Source of the DNA: Flavobacteriaceae bacterium
Lineage (GTDB): Bacteria; Bacteroidota; Bacteroidia; Flavobacteriales; Flavobacteriaceae
Direction: 5' to 3'
Assembly: GCA_002707745.1 (NCBI GenBank)
Contig: PANU01000026.1
Coordinates: forward strand, 1 to 39,899
DNA length: 39,899 nt
The notes beneath the pieces were generated by a model, which was not told the origin of the DNA, did not search any database, and was given only the letters and a program-made list of their open reading frames with translations. Positions 16,565 through 24,255 of the stretch are shown here, one piece after another. Each line of letters opens with the position of its first letter. Positions within the stretch are counted from its first letter, which is position 1. Position numbers and translations under genes: made by a program.

Positions 16565-17965
16565 ATGTCTAAATACGACGTTGCAGTAATAGGTTCTGGT
16601 CCTGGAGGATATGTAGCAGCAATCCGTTGCGCACAGTTAGGTATGAAAACCGCAATTATTGAAAAATATAATACCTTAGGAGGTACTTGTCTTAATGTAG
16701 GCTGTATTCCAAGTAAAGCACTTCTGGATTCTTCGCACCATTATGAAGAAGCCATCCATCATTTTGAAGCGCATGGTATTGAAATTCCAGGTGAGGTGAA
16801 GCTCAATTTTAAGAAAATGATTGAGCGCAAGGCTGCCGTAGTAGATCAAACTACCAAAGGCATCGATTTTTTGATGAATAAAAACAAAATTGATGTATTT
16901 ACCGGAATGGGTAGTTTTAAGGACGCTACTCATATTACAATAGATGGGGAGAAAAAACAGACCATTGAAGCTACAAATACCATTATTGCTACCGGGAGCA
17001 AGCCAGCTAGCTTGCCTTTTATTGAACTGGACAAAGACCGTATTATTACTTCAACCGAAGCCTTGAGCCTAAAAGAAATTCCAAAGCATATGATTGTGAT
17101 TGGAGGAGGCGTTATTGGCCTCGAATTGGGTCAGGTGTACCGCAGACTGGGAGCTGAGGTTTCCGTGGTGGAGTATATGGACCGTATTATTCCAACAATG
17201 GACAGTGCACAGAGCAAGGAATTAACCAAGGTGATGAAAAAGCAAGGGGTTAAATTTTATGTTTCGCATAAAGTTTCAGCTGTTGCCAAAAAAGGAAAAG
17301 AAGTAACGGTAACTGCAACCGATAAAAAAGATAAAGAAGTAACCTTTACAGGCGACTATTGTTTAGTTTCAGTAGGAAGAAGAGCCTATACAGATGGGTT
17401 AAAAGCAGAAAATGCAGGTGTAAAAATTACCGAACGAGGCCAGGTGGATGTAAATGAACATTTACAAACCAATGTTAAAAATATTTACGCTATAGGCGAT
17501 GTGGTACGAGGAGCCATGCTGGCACATAAAGCAAGCGAAGAGGGATCTCTAGTAGCCGAAATTATTGCCGGACAAAAACCACATATAGATTATAATTTAA
17601 TCCCAGGGGTGGTTTATACCTGGCCAGAAGTTGCCAGTGTGGGTAAAACCGAAGAACAACTAAAAGAAGCCAAAGTTGAGTATAAAAGTGGGCAGTTTCC
17701 AATGCGTGCCTTGGGAAGAAGCCGTGCCAGTGGAGATACCGACGGATTTATAAAAATTTTAAGCGATAAAAAAACAGATGAGGTTTTGGGAGTCCACATG
17801 GTTGGAGCCCGCGCAGCCGATCTTATTGCGGAAGCAGTTGTGGCTATGGAGTTTCGGGCAAGTGCCGAAGATATAGCACGTATGAGCCATGCGCACCCAA
17901 CCTATGCAGAAGCTGTAAAAGAGGCCGCTTTAGCAGCTACCGACGATAGAGCATTGCATATTTAA
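16565..17965 (+). CDS. lpdA: Dihydrolipoyl dehydrogenase (E3)
   Basis: The 466-aa FAD flavoprotein reoxidises dihydrolipoamide in the pyruvate and 2-oxoglutarate dehydrogenase complexes and the glycine cleavage system. FAD site VIGSGPGGYVAAIRCAQLG (8-26); redox disulfide GGTCLNVGCIPSK with C42 and C47; NAD site VIGGGVIGLELGQVYRRLG; second FAD motif YAIGDVVRGAMLAHKASEEG; active-site base in HAHPTYAEAVKEA near the C-terminus. Length and motifs are fully canonical. It is a single gene with its own promoter and terminator, away from E1/E2 genes. Confidence 0.97.
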   Translation: MSKYDVAVIGSGPGGYVAAIRCAQLGMKTAIIEKYNTLGGTCLNVGCIPSKALLDSSHHYEEAIHHFEAHGIEIPGEVKLNFKKMIERKAAVVDQTTKGIDFLMNKNKIDVFTGMGSFKDATHITIDGEKKQTIEATNTIIATGSKPASLPFIELDKDRIITSTEALSLKEIPKHMIVIGGGVIGLELGQVYRRLGAEVSVVEYMDRIIPTMDSAQSKELTKVMKKQGVKFYVSHKVSAVAKKGKEVTVTATDKKDKEVTFTGDYCLVSVGRRAYTDGLKAENAGVKITERGQVDVNEHLQTNVKNIYAIGDVVRGAMLAHKASEEGSLVAEIIAGQKPHIDYNLIPGVVYTWPEVASVGKTEEQLKEAKVEYKSGQFPMRALGRSRASGDTDGFIKILSDKKTDEVLGVHMVGARAADLIAEAVVAMEFRASAEDIARMSHAHPTYAEAVKEAALAATDDRALHI

Positions 17966-17986
17966 ATTTAACATGAAAATAAGCCC

Positions 17987-18024
17987 AGTACCATCTCAAA
18001 CTTTTTGAGATGGTACTTTTTTTT
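17987..18024 (+). terminator. Intrinsic terminator of lpdA
   Basis: AGTACCATCTCAAA (17987-18000) pairs perfectly with TTTGAGATGGTACT (18004-18017) around a 3-nt CTT loop. A run of eight Ts (18017-18024) follows. It lies 21 bp after the lpdA stop. The right arm also contains the likely -33 box of pabB. Confidence 0.93.
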
Positions 18025-18035
18025 CAATACCTTCG
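18004..18035 (+). promoter_or_regulatory. pabB promoter overlapping the lpdA terminator
   Basis: TTTG (18004-18007), a 20-nt spacer and TACCTTCG (18028-18035) form a good Bacteroidota promoter, allowing the common TTCG variant. The -33 box is the start of the right arm of the lpdA terminator. The pabB ATG (18042) is only 6 nt after the -7 box, so the transcript would start at or next to the start codon. Confidence 0.6.
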
Positions 18036-18041
18036 TGTGTG

Positions 18042-19331
18042 ATGCGCGTAACCAAAAAAAAATCTGCAAATCTTACTCCGCTGTTAAAGCAACAATTGTT
18101 ATTGTGGGCAAGCCAGTTTGAAGAAGTAGCCTGGCTGGACAGCAATGCCTATCTTCAAAATCACGGCTCCTATCAGGCGCTTCTTGCCGTAGATGCCTTT
18201 ACAGCGATAAAAACAGATTATTACAATGGTTTTAAAAAACTGGACGAATACCAGCAACTTACCAGGGACTGGTTGTTTGGCTATTTAAGTTATGACCTTA
18301 AAAACGATGTAGAGCGGCTTACTTCCAATAACTTTGATGGTCTTGGTTTTCCAGACTTGTATTTTTTTCAACCCAAAAAAATCTTTCTTTTTTCTGAAAC
18401 TGAAGTTGAAATGCACTACCTGGCTATGGTAGATGATGAGCTGGAGACCGACTGGGAGGAAATTTTACAAACTGAAATTTTACAAACCGAAACCACTTCT
18501 GAAGCACTAAAAATAAAGCTCCGCACTTCAAAAGATAGCTATGCCGAAAAAGTTGCGCATATGCTTCAACATATAGAACGCGGGGATATTTATGAAGCTA
18601 ATTTTTGTCAGGAATTTTATGCCGAAAACACTACTATCAACCCAGAGCAGGTTTTTTTTTCGTTAAATAATATTTCTAAACCTCCGTTTGCCACCTATTT
18701 AAAACTGGATTCCCACTATGTACTTTCAGCTTCTCCGGAGCGGTATCTCAAAAAGACGGGAAGCACCCTAATTTCACAACCTATTAAAGGAACCGCTAAA
18801 CGATTACAAAATGCGGTAAGCGATAAGGAAATGGCAAGTGCATTAGCCAATGATCCCAAAGAGCGTAGCGAGAATATTATGATTACAGATTTGGTGCGTA
18901 ACGACCTCTCACGTATTGCCAGAAAAGGTACAGTTACTGTTGAGGAGCTTTGCGCTATCTATACTTTTGAGCAGGTACACCAAATGATTTCAACCATTTC
19001 CTGTGAAGCTAAACCCGAATTTTCACCTGTGCAACTTCTTAAAAATACCTATCCCATGGGGAGCATGACGGGGGCTCCTAAAATAAGCGCTATGAAAATT
19101 ATAGAACAACTGGAAGATGCCAAAAGAGGAGTGTATAGTGGTACCATAGGCTATTTTGCCCCTAATGACGATTTCGATTTTAATGTGGTTATTCGAAGTA
19201 TTTTGTATAATAAGGCAAATCAGTATGTGAGTTTTTCGGTGGGAGGTGCTATAACTTCCAAGTCTACCATAGAAGCCGAATATGAGGAATGCCTACTAAA
19301 AGCCAAAGCTATGCGAAGCGTTTTGGAATAA
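18042..19331 (+). CDS. pabB: Aminodeoxychorismate synthase component I
   Basis: The product is about 429 aa from the ATG at 18042 (MRVTKKKSANL). The track starts one codon earlier at a GTG. Chorismate-binding enzyme motifs: ASPERYLKKTG, SQPIKGTAKR, MITDLVRNDLSRIA, GSMTGAPKISAMKIIEQLE and GVYSGTIGYFAPNDDFDFNV. The Lys in PIKGT is the mark of PabB (TrpE has Ala there), pointing to 4-aminobenzoate synthesis for folate rather than tryptophan. The glutamine amidotransferase partner (pabA/trpG) is not adjacent. A 15-bp tandem duplication at 18459-18488 adds EILQT in frame in a variable loop. Confidence 0.92.
   Translation: MRVTKKKSANLTPLLKQQLLLWASQFEEVAWLDSNAYLQNHGSYQALLAVDAFTAIKTDYYNGFKKLDEYQQLTRDWLFGYLSYDLKNDVERLTSNNFDGLGFPDLYFFQPKKIFLFSETEVEMHYLAMVDDELETDWEEILQTEILQTETTSEALKIKLRTSKDSYAEKVAHMLQHIERGDIYEANFCQEFYAENTTINPEQVFFSLNNISKPPFATYLKLDSHYVLSASPERYLKKTGSTLISQPIKGTAKRLQNAVSDKEMASALANDPKERSENIMITDLVRNDLSRIARKGTVTVEELCAIYTFEQVHQMISTISCEAKPEFSPVQLLKNTYPMGSMTGAPKISAMKIIEQLEDAKRGVYSGTIGYFAPNDDFDFNVVIRSILYNKANQYVSFSVGGAITSKSTIEAEYEECLLKAKAMRSVLE
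18459..18488 (+). repeat. 15-bp in-frame tandem duplication inside pabB
   Basis: GAAATTTTACAAACT is followed at once by GAAATTTTACAAACC (14 of 15 identical). It encodes EILQT-EILQT in an acidic, poorly conserved region between the N-terminal and chorismate-binding parts. The length, a multiple of three, preserves the frame. Confidence 0.85.
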
Positions 19332-19436
19332 CCTTAGCGTCAGGACTTTTGTACAGCTTAAAAAGCTGATATTTTAAAAAAAAACATCAAATTAATACGG
19401 TATGTTTTGTCATTTCATTAGTTGTATATTTTAATG

Positions 19437-19500
19437 CATAAACGGTGTTTATGTACTTTAGACAACATAAATATACTTTATGTATTCTTGACAACATAAA
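19437..19500 (+). promoter_or_regulatory. Operator array upstream of satD (five inverted half-sites)
   Basis: Two near-identical elements TTTATGT-N10-ACATAAA occupy 19448-19471 and 19477-19500, 29 bp apart. Both right halves read GACAACATAAAT. A further half-site CATAAAC (19437-19443) faces GTTTATG (19447-19453) across GGT. The array ends 5 bp before the -7 box TATATTTG (19506-19513), so a bound protein would cover the -33 region. The most likely ligand is the HTH of SatD itself (autoregulation); this is inference. Confidence 0.6.
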
Positions 19501-19505
19501 TTTTA

Positions 19506-19513
19506 TATATTTG
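19506..19513 (+). promoter_or_regulatory. -7 element (TATATTTG) of the satD operon
   Basis: TATATTTG is an exact TAnnTTTG match, 14 nt before the GTG start of satD. The only TTG nearby (19488-19490) is 15 nt upstream, which is short for a -33 box. A weak core promoter dominated by the operator array would fit. Confidence 0.5.
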
Positions 19514-19527
19514 TAAAAAATAGTATA

Positions 19528-20214
19528 GTGAATTATTCGGTAATTTCGGGAGATATTATATCCTCAACCAGTTTAGGTAGTGGGGATAAGCAAATTCTAG
19601 AAGCACATCTACAAACGTTACTAGAAACGCTGAAAGAGCATTTTAACAGTTATGGACGGGTGCTTAAAGGCGACTATCTGGAGTGTGTAATCCCTAACGC
19701 AGCAGAAGCGCTACGGGTATGCCTGGCCATAAAGAGTTACGTAAAAACCATTCCTATTTCAGAAAAATCGCTTAAAAGAGATAAAAACAGAGCTAAATTA
19801 TTTAAAGAATACGGAGTACGTCTGGCTATTGGCTATGGCACGTTAGACAGGTACGATCCTGCAAAAGGAGTGATAGACGGGGAGGCTATTTATTATTCTG
19901 GGCGTAAAATTAGTAGTAAATCTACCCACGACAAAGAGCGGGTGGTAATTAAAAACACCATGTTTTTTATGTCTAAAGACGAAGTCATGAATAAAAAATG
20001 GACCGCTATACTAGAATTATTAGATGTGCTTTTTACTAAAGCTACCCAGCGTCAGTGTGAGGTTGTGTATTTAAAACTACTGGGAAATAATGAGGACGCT
20101 ATTGCCAAAAAACTGGGCATAGACCAGTCTGTTGTAAATCGTCACTCTACAAACATTGGATGGAACGCCATAGAAACGGCCGTTTCGTATTTTAACGAGT
20201 CTCTTACCGAGTAA
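19528..20214 (+). CDS. SatD-family protein with cyclase-like domain and C-terminal HTH
   Basis: The 228-aa protein starts with GTG; the -7 box is just upstream and no better start exists. The first 150 residues read like a small class III nucleotidyl cyclase fold: SVISGDIISST with D9, VLKGDYLECVIP with D49, GVRLAIGYG near 96-104, GEAIYYSGRKI near 118-128. Both potential metal-binding Asp positions are kept, but the usual catalytic Asn before the conserved Arg is Tyr, so activity is doubtful. Residues 172-215 (TQRQCEVVYLKLLGNNEDAI, then AKKLGIDQSVVNRH) look like a sigma-region-4/HTH. The name comes from the streptococcal sat operon. The DUF3307 gene follows after 2 nt. Probably a sensor-regulator. 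Confidence 0.8.
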   Translation: MNYSVISGDIISSTSLGSGDKQILEAHLQTLLETLKEHFNSYGRVLKGDYLECVIPNAAEALRVCLAIKSYVKTIPISEKSLKRDKNRAKLFKEYGVRLAIGYGTLDRYDPAKGVIDGEAIYYSGRKISSKSTHDKERVVIKNTMFFMSKDEVMNKKWTAILELLDVLFTKATQRQCEVVYLKLLGNNEDAIAKKLGIDQSVVNRHSTNIGWNAIETAVSYFNESLTE

Positions 20215-20216
20215 TT

Positions 20217-20954
20217 ATGGAAATAAACACTTTTTTAGCATTACAATTCCTGGCACACGTATTGGCCGATTATTTTTTGCAGACACAAAAAATGGCCCGT
20301 GAAAAAAATGACCTCGGATTTAAGAGCAGGTTATTACCATGGCATGTTTTTATGGTTTTTGTATGTTCCTGGGTGCTATCCTTCCAGATCGAGTTTTTTG
20401 TAGGGGCTGGTATTATTGCAATACTTCACTATGTTATAGACGGATTTAAGGCTCAAGCCAATAGACATTCCAAGTTATGGAAATATGCTTTTTTTATAGA
20501 TCAGGTCTTACATATACTGGTTCTTGTGGTGGTGTCGCTATTTTTTAAAATATATCACGGCTTACAACCACTTTTTGAAATCCCTGTTTCTGCAACCGTT
20601 ATAGCTATAGTTACAGCGTATTTAATTTGTTTAAGACCTGCCAACATTTTTATAAAAGAAGTATTTAGATCTTCACAAATAGATGTAGCCATTGCCGAGC
20701 AGGAAAAAGCTGAAATACTGGATGGCACAGACGAACTCCCAAATGCAGGGAAACTTATTGGTATTCTGGAACGTATTTTAGCACTTACTTTTATACTCAT
20801 TGGACAATACCACGCTGTTGGATTTTTAATTGCCGCCAAGTCTATACTAAGATACAAAGACACAGACACCCTTAAAACAGAATACGTCCTCATTGGAACC
20901 ATGCTAAGCTTTGGTATTGCCGTAGTTTTAGGTATTTTAGCGGGAGCTATTTAA
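20217..20954 (+). CDS. DUF3307 membrane protein, partner of SatD
   Basis: The 245-aa membrane protein has about six TM segments. The family signature is at the N-terminus: LALQFLAHVLADYFLQTQKM with a following lysine-rich loop, then LHYVIDGFKAQANRH near 75-90. His and Asp residues placed within or beside the first helices (H14, D17) suggest a metal or ion site. The ATG lies 2 nt after the satD stop, and satD/DUF3307 pairs recur in Bacteroidota, so the two probably work together. Molecular function is unknown. tilS follows after 5 nt. Confidence 0.85.
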   Translation: MEINTFLALQFLAHVLADYFLQTQKMAREKNDLGFKSRLLPWHVFMVFVCSWVLSFQIEFFVGAGIIAILHYVIDGFKAQANRHSKLWKYAFFIDQVLHILVLVVVSLFFKIYHGLQPLFEIPVSATVIAIVTAYLICLRPANIFIKEVFRSSQIDVAIAEQEKAEILDGTDELPNAGKLIGILERILALTFILIGQYHAVGFLIAAKSILRYKDTDTLKTEYVLIGTMLSFGIAVVLGILAGAI

Positions 20955-20959
20955 ACCTA

Positions 20960-22279
20960 ATGCTTTCAGAATTTAAAACACACCTTGCAGCCAATTTTCC
21001 TTTTATGGAAAACTCACAAATACTCATCGCTTGTAGCGGTGGACTGGATAGTGTGGTGTTAACGCAGCTACTTTTTAAGCTGAAATATAACATAGCCATT
21101 GCCCATTGTAATTTTTCATTACGTGGCAAGGAAAGTGATGAAGATGCCCTTTTTACAGAAAATGTAGCCGAAATTCTCGATATTCCCTTTCATTCCGAAA
21201 CTTTTAATACCAAAGCCTACGCAAAAGAACACAAGCTCTCTACACAAATGGCAGCACGGGAGTTGCGCTATGTGTGGTTTCAGGAAGTTGCCAAAAATTT
21301 TAACTATGCCTACATTCTAACTGCGCATCATGCCGATGACGATTTAGAAACATTTTTTATTAACCTCTCTCGTGGAACGGGGTTACGGGGGTTAACAGGA
21401 ATTCCTAAGCAAAATGAAAAGGTGGTTAGACCCTTACTCAATTTTTCCAGAGATGAAATTTTAACCTATGCAAAAGAAAATAATTTGTATTGGCGGGAAG
21501 ACAGTAGCAACACGAAAACCGATTATTTACGTAACCAGTTGCGGTTAGAAGTCCTGCCTGGCTTTAAAAAAGTTACCGATAAACCGCTTCAGAATTTCAG
21601 GAAAACACAAGAACATTTACAGGCATCACAAGCGCTGGTAGAAGATTATATGGCGTTGGTATATAATTTGGTGATTTCAGAAATTGAGGAAGGTTATAGT
21701 ATTAATGTCGCTAAAATTTCAGAATTACCCAATACCGAAGCCGTACTTTACGAGTTATTACATCCTTTTGGGTTTTCTGCCTGGGAAGATGTTGTTAATT
21801 TGTTGCAGGCACAAACCGGAAAAGAAGTTTTTTCTGCTTCGCATAGGTTACTTCGCAACAGAAATGAGCTTATTTTGACGGAAATTGTGGAAAATTCAGA
21901 AAAAAATGAGTTTTTCATAAAAAAAAATCAACAACAAATTAACAACCCAATCCAACTAAGCCTTATTCCTACCGAAAAAATAGGGCATATTGATACTACT
22001 ACCGTTTACGTAGATGCAGACAAACTAAACTATCCTTTGCAACTTAGAAAATGGCAGGAGGGTGACGTTTTTCAGCCTTTCGGGATGAAAGGAAAGAAGA
22101 AATTGAGTAAGTTTTTTAAAGATGAAAAGTTATCTTTGGTCGCCAAACAAAAAGTGTGGCTACTTTGTAGCGACAACCAGATTGTTTGGGTTGTTGGCCA
22201 TCGGTTGGATGATCGATTTAAAATTACACAATTAACAAAAAGTATTTTAAAAATCTCTTACAAACCTACTAATTTATGA
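20960..22279 (+). CDS. tilS: tRNA(Ile)-lysidine synthase
   Basis: The 439-aa enzyme attaches lysine to C34 of tRNA-Ile(CAU), making lysidine so that AUA codons are read. The N-terminal N-type ATP pyrophosphatase has the PP-loop ACSGGLDSVVL (25-34), then AHCNFSLRGKESDEDA and LTAHHADDDLETFFINLSRG. The C-terminal TilS domain ends with RKWQEGDVFQPFGMKGKKKL and VGHRLDDRFKIT. Length fits the family. It is an essential gene inside an otherwise accessory-looking operon. Its TGA overlaps the dsbD ATG (ATGA). Confidence 0.96.
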   Translation: MLSEFKTHLAANFPFMENSQILIACSGGLDSVVLTQLLFKLKYNIAIAHCNFSLRGKESDEDALFTENVAEILDIPFHSETFNTKAYAKEHKLSTQMAARELRYVWFQEVAKNFNYAYILTAHHADDDLETFFINLSRGTGLRGLTGIPKQNEKVVRPLLNFSRDEILTYAKENNLYWREDSSNTKTDYLRNQLRLEVLPGFKKVTDKPLQNFRKTQEHLQASQALVEDYMALVYNLVISEIEEGYSINVAKISELPNTEAVLYELLHPFGFSAWEDVVNLLQAQTGKEVFSASHRLLRNRNELILTEIVENSEKNEFFIKKNQQQINNPIQLSLIPTEKIGHIDTTTVYVDADKLNYPLQLRKWQEGDVFQPFGMKGKKKLSKFFKDEKLSLVAKQKVWLLCSDNQIVWVVGHRLDDRFKITQLTKSILKISYKPTNL

Positions 22280-24246
22280 AGAAGGTATTTTCTCTGTTTG
22301 CACTTACGGTTTCATTACTACTAAGCACAGCTGGCTTTTCACAAATTTTTGAACCCGTAAAATGGAATACGGAAATTGAGGACCTGGGTGATGGAACATT
22401 CAATTTAATAATGAAGGCAACTATAGACGATGGCTGGTATTTGTATTCTCAAAATGTTCCTGACGGTGGTCCTATCCCTACAGCATTTACCTTTACTAAC
22501 GAGGACGGTGCTTTTGAGGTGCTGGGAGAAACCCTTGAGAGCGAAGGAAAAACTAAGTTTGACAAGGTTTTTGAGATGGAATTAACCACGTTTACAAATG
22601 AAGCCACCTTTACACAAAAGATTAAGCGGCTAGATGGCGGAGTTACTAACATAGCCGGGATAGTAGATTTTCAGTCTTGTGATGATGAGAAATGTATTTT
22701 TGAAATGGCAGACCTTTCTTTTGATCTTCCAAAAGGGAAAGAATCTGTTGCAGACAAGAAAGATACTGAACAAGCTGCCGATTTAGATGACGATGAGGAC
22801 GAAAGCGATAGAGGGCTTTGGGCAATTTTCTTTTTAGCGTTCTTTTCAGGATTTGCAGCCTTGTTAACCCCTTGCGTATTTCCAATGATTCCTTTAACGG
22901 TAAGTTTCTTTACAAAACAAAGTAAGACCAGGGCTGTAGGGGTTAAAAATGCCATCCTATACGGGGTATTTATCATTGTAATATACGTGCTGTTAGGTTC
23001 TATGGTTACCGCTATCTTTGGATCGGACGTGTTAAACGAACTGTCTACTTCGGTATGGTTTAATGTGGTGTTCTTTATTTTACTGGTTGTTTTTGCGATC
23101 TCCTTCTTAGGAGCTTTTGAAATTACACTACCGCAATCCTGGGCCAATAAAGTAGACAACAAAGCCAATAAAGGGGGGATTGTAGGTATCTTTTTTATGG
23201 CACTGGCACTGGCCATTGTTTCTTTTTCTTGCACAGGACCCATTGTTGGTGGATTATTAGTAGAAGCTGCCTCAAAAGGAGGCTTGGCACCTATTATTGG
23301 AATGTTAGGGTTTTCATTAGCCATCGCATTACCGTTTACGCTATTTGCTATCTTCCCGGGATGGTTAAATTCGCTTCCTAAAAGTGGCGGCTGGTTAAAT
23401 ACAGTAAAAGTGGTGTTAGGGTTTTTAGAACTGGCATTTGCCTTTAAGTTTTTATCACAGGCAGACCTGGTGTTGCAATTGCATTTGTTGGAAAGAGAAG
23501 TGTTTATAGCCATCTGGATTGCTGTTTTTGGAGCCTTGGCATTATACCTTCTTGGAAAAATACGATTACCGCATGATGGTCCGCTTACACATATCTCAGT
23601 AGGTAGGTTGTTACTTGGTCTATTAACCTTATCATTTGTTATATATATGGTTCCCGGACTTTGGGGCGCTCCGTTAAAACTTATAAGTGCATTTCCCCCA
23701 CCATTGGACTATAGCGAATCCCCGTATGGTGTTGGGTATACAAAACTGGGAGGTGGCTCTGCGGCGCTTGGCGCAGAAGTACTACCAGATGGAGGCCATT
23801 TAATGGCGCCACACGATATTTTACATTTTTACGATTACGAGAAAGGATTAAAATATGCCAAAGAAGTGAACAAACCTGTTATGATAGATTTTACAGGCTG
23901 GGCGTGTGTAAACTGCCGTAAAATGGAGCAAAATGTATGGCCAGAGCCTGGTGTATTAAGAATTTTAAAAAATGAAGTGGTGCTTATATCATTGTATGTA
24001 GATGAAAAACGTGATCTGCCCGAAGAAGAACAATACGTAAGTCCTGAAACAGGTAAAAAAATTAAAACTATTGGTAATAAATGGAGCGATTTTCAGATTA
24101 AAAGATATCAGACAAATGCCCAGCCTTATTACGTTTTAATGGATCACAATGAAAAAAATCTTGTAAAGCCGGAAGATTATAACCCAGATGCCGAAGCATA
24201 TGAAGCCTGGTTGAAAAGAGGGGTAGAAGCTTTTAAAAATCAATAA
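22276..24246 (+). CDS. dsbD: Thiol:disulfide interchange protein DsbD
   Basis: The 656-aa protein carries electrons from cytoplasmic thioredoxin across the inner membrane. It has a signal peptide (1-22) and an N-terminal DsbD-alpha-like domain with a C135/C140 pair (DFQSCDDEKCIF). A Lys/Asp-rich linker follows, then an eight-TM-type electron transfer domain with C200 in LLTPCVFPMIPLTVSFF and C319 in SFSCTGPIVGG. The C-terminal periplasmic thioredoxin-like domain carries GWACVNCRKME (C544, C547). All three redox pairs are present, so it should be complete. It overlaps tilS by 4 nt and precedes the CocE hydrolase by 9 nt. Confidence 0.95.
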   Translation: MKKVFSLFALTVSLLLSTAGFSQIFEPVKWNTEIEDLGDGTFNLIMKATIDDGWYLYSQNVPDGGPIPTAFTFTNEDGAFEVLGETLESEGKTKFDKVFEMELTTFTNEATFTQKIKRLDGGVTNIAGIVDFQSCDDEKCIFEMADLSFDLPKGKESVADKKDTEQAADLDDDEDESDRGLWAIFFLAFFSGFAALLTPCVFPMIPLTVSFFTKQSKTRAVGVKNAILYGVFIIVIYVLLGSMVTAIFGSDVLNELSTSVWFNVVFFILLVVFAISFLGAFEITLPQSWANKVDNKANKGGIVGIFFMALALAIVSFSCTGPIVGGLLVEAASKGGLAPIIGMLGFSLAIALPFTLFAIFPGWLNSLPKSGGWLNTVKVVLGFLELAFAFKFLSQADLVLQLHLLEREVFIAIWIAVFGALALYLLGKIRLPHDGPLTHISVGRLLLGLLTLSFVIYMVPGLWGAPLKLISAFPPPLDYSESPYGVGYTKLGGGSAALGAEVLPDGGHLMAPHDILHFYDYEKGLKYAKEVNKPVMIDFTGWACVNCRKMEQNVWPEPGVLRILKNEVVLISLYVDEKRDLPEEEQYVSPETGKKIKTIGNKWSDFQIKRYQTNAQPYYVLMDHNEKNLVKPEDYNPDAEAYEAWLKRGVEAFKNQ

Positions 24247-24255
24247 ACAGAAACT

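Noticed and set aside
22671-23513. Long minus-strand ORF (280 aa) inside dsbD
   Set aside because: It is antisense to a fully motif-supported DsbD and shows the Ser/Pro/Thr/Asn-rich composition typical of a shadow frame.
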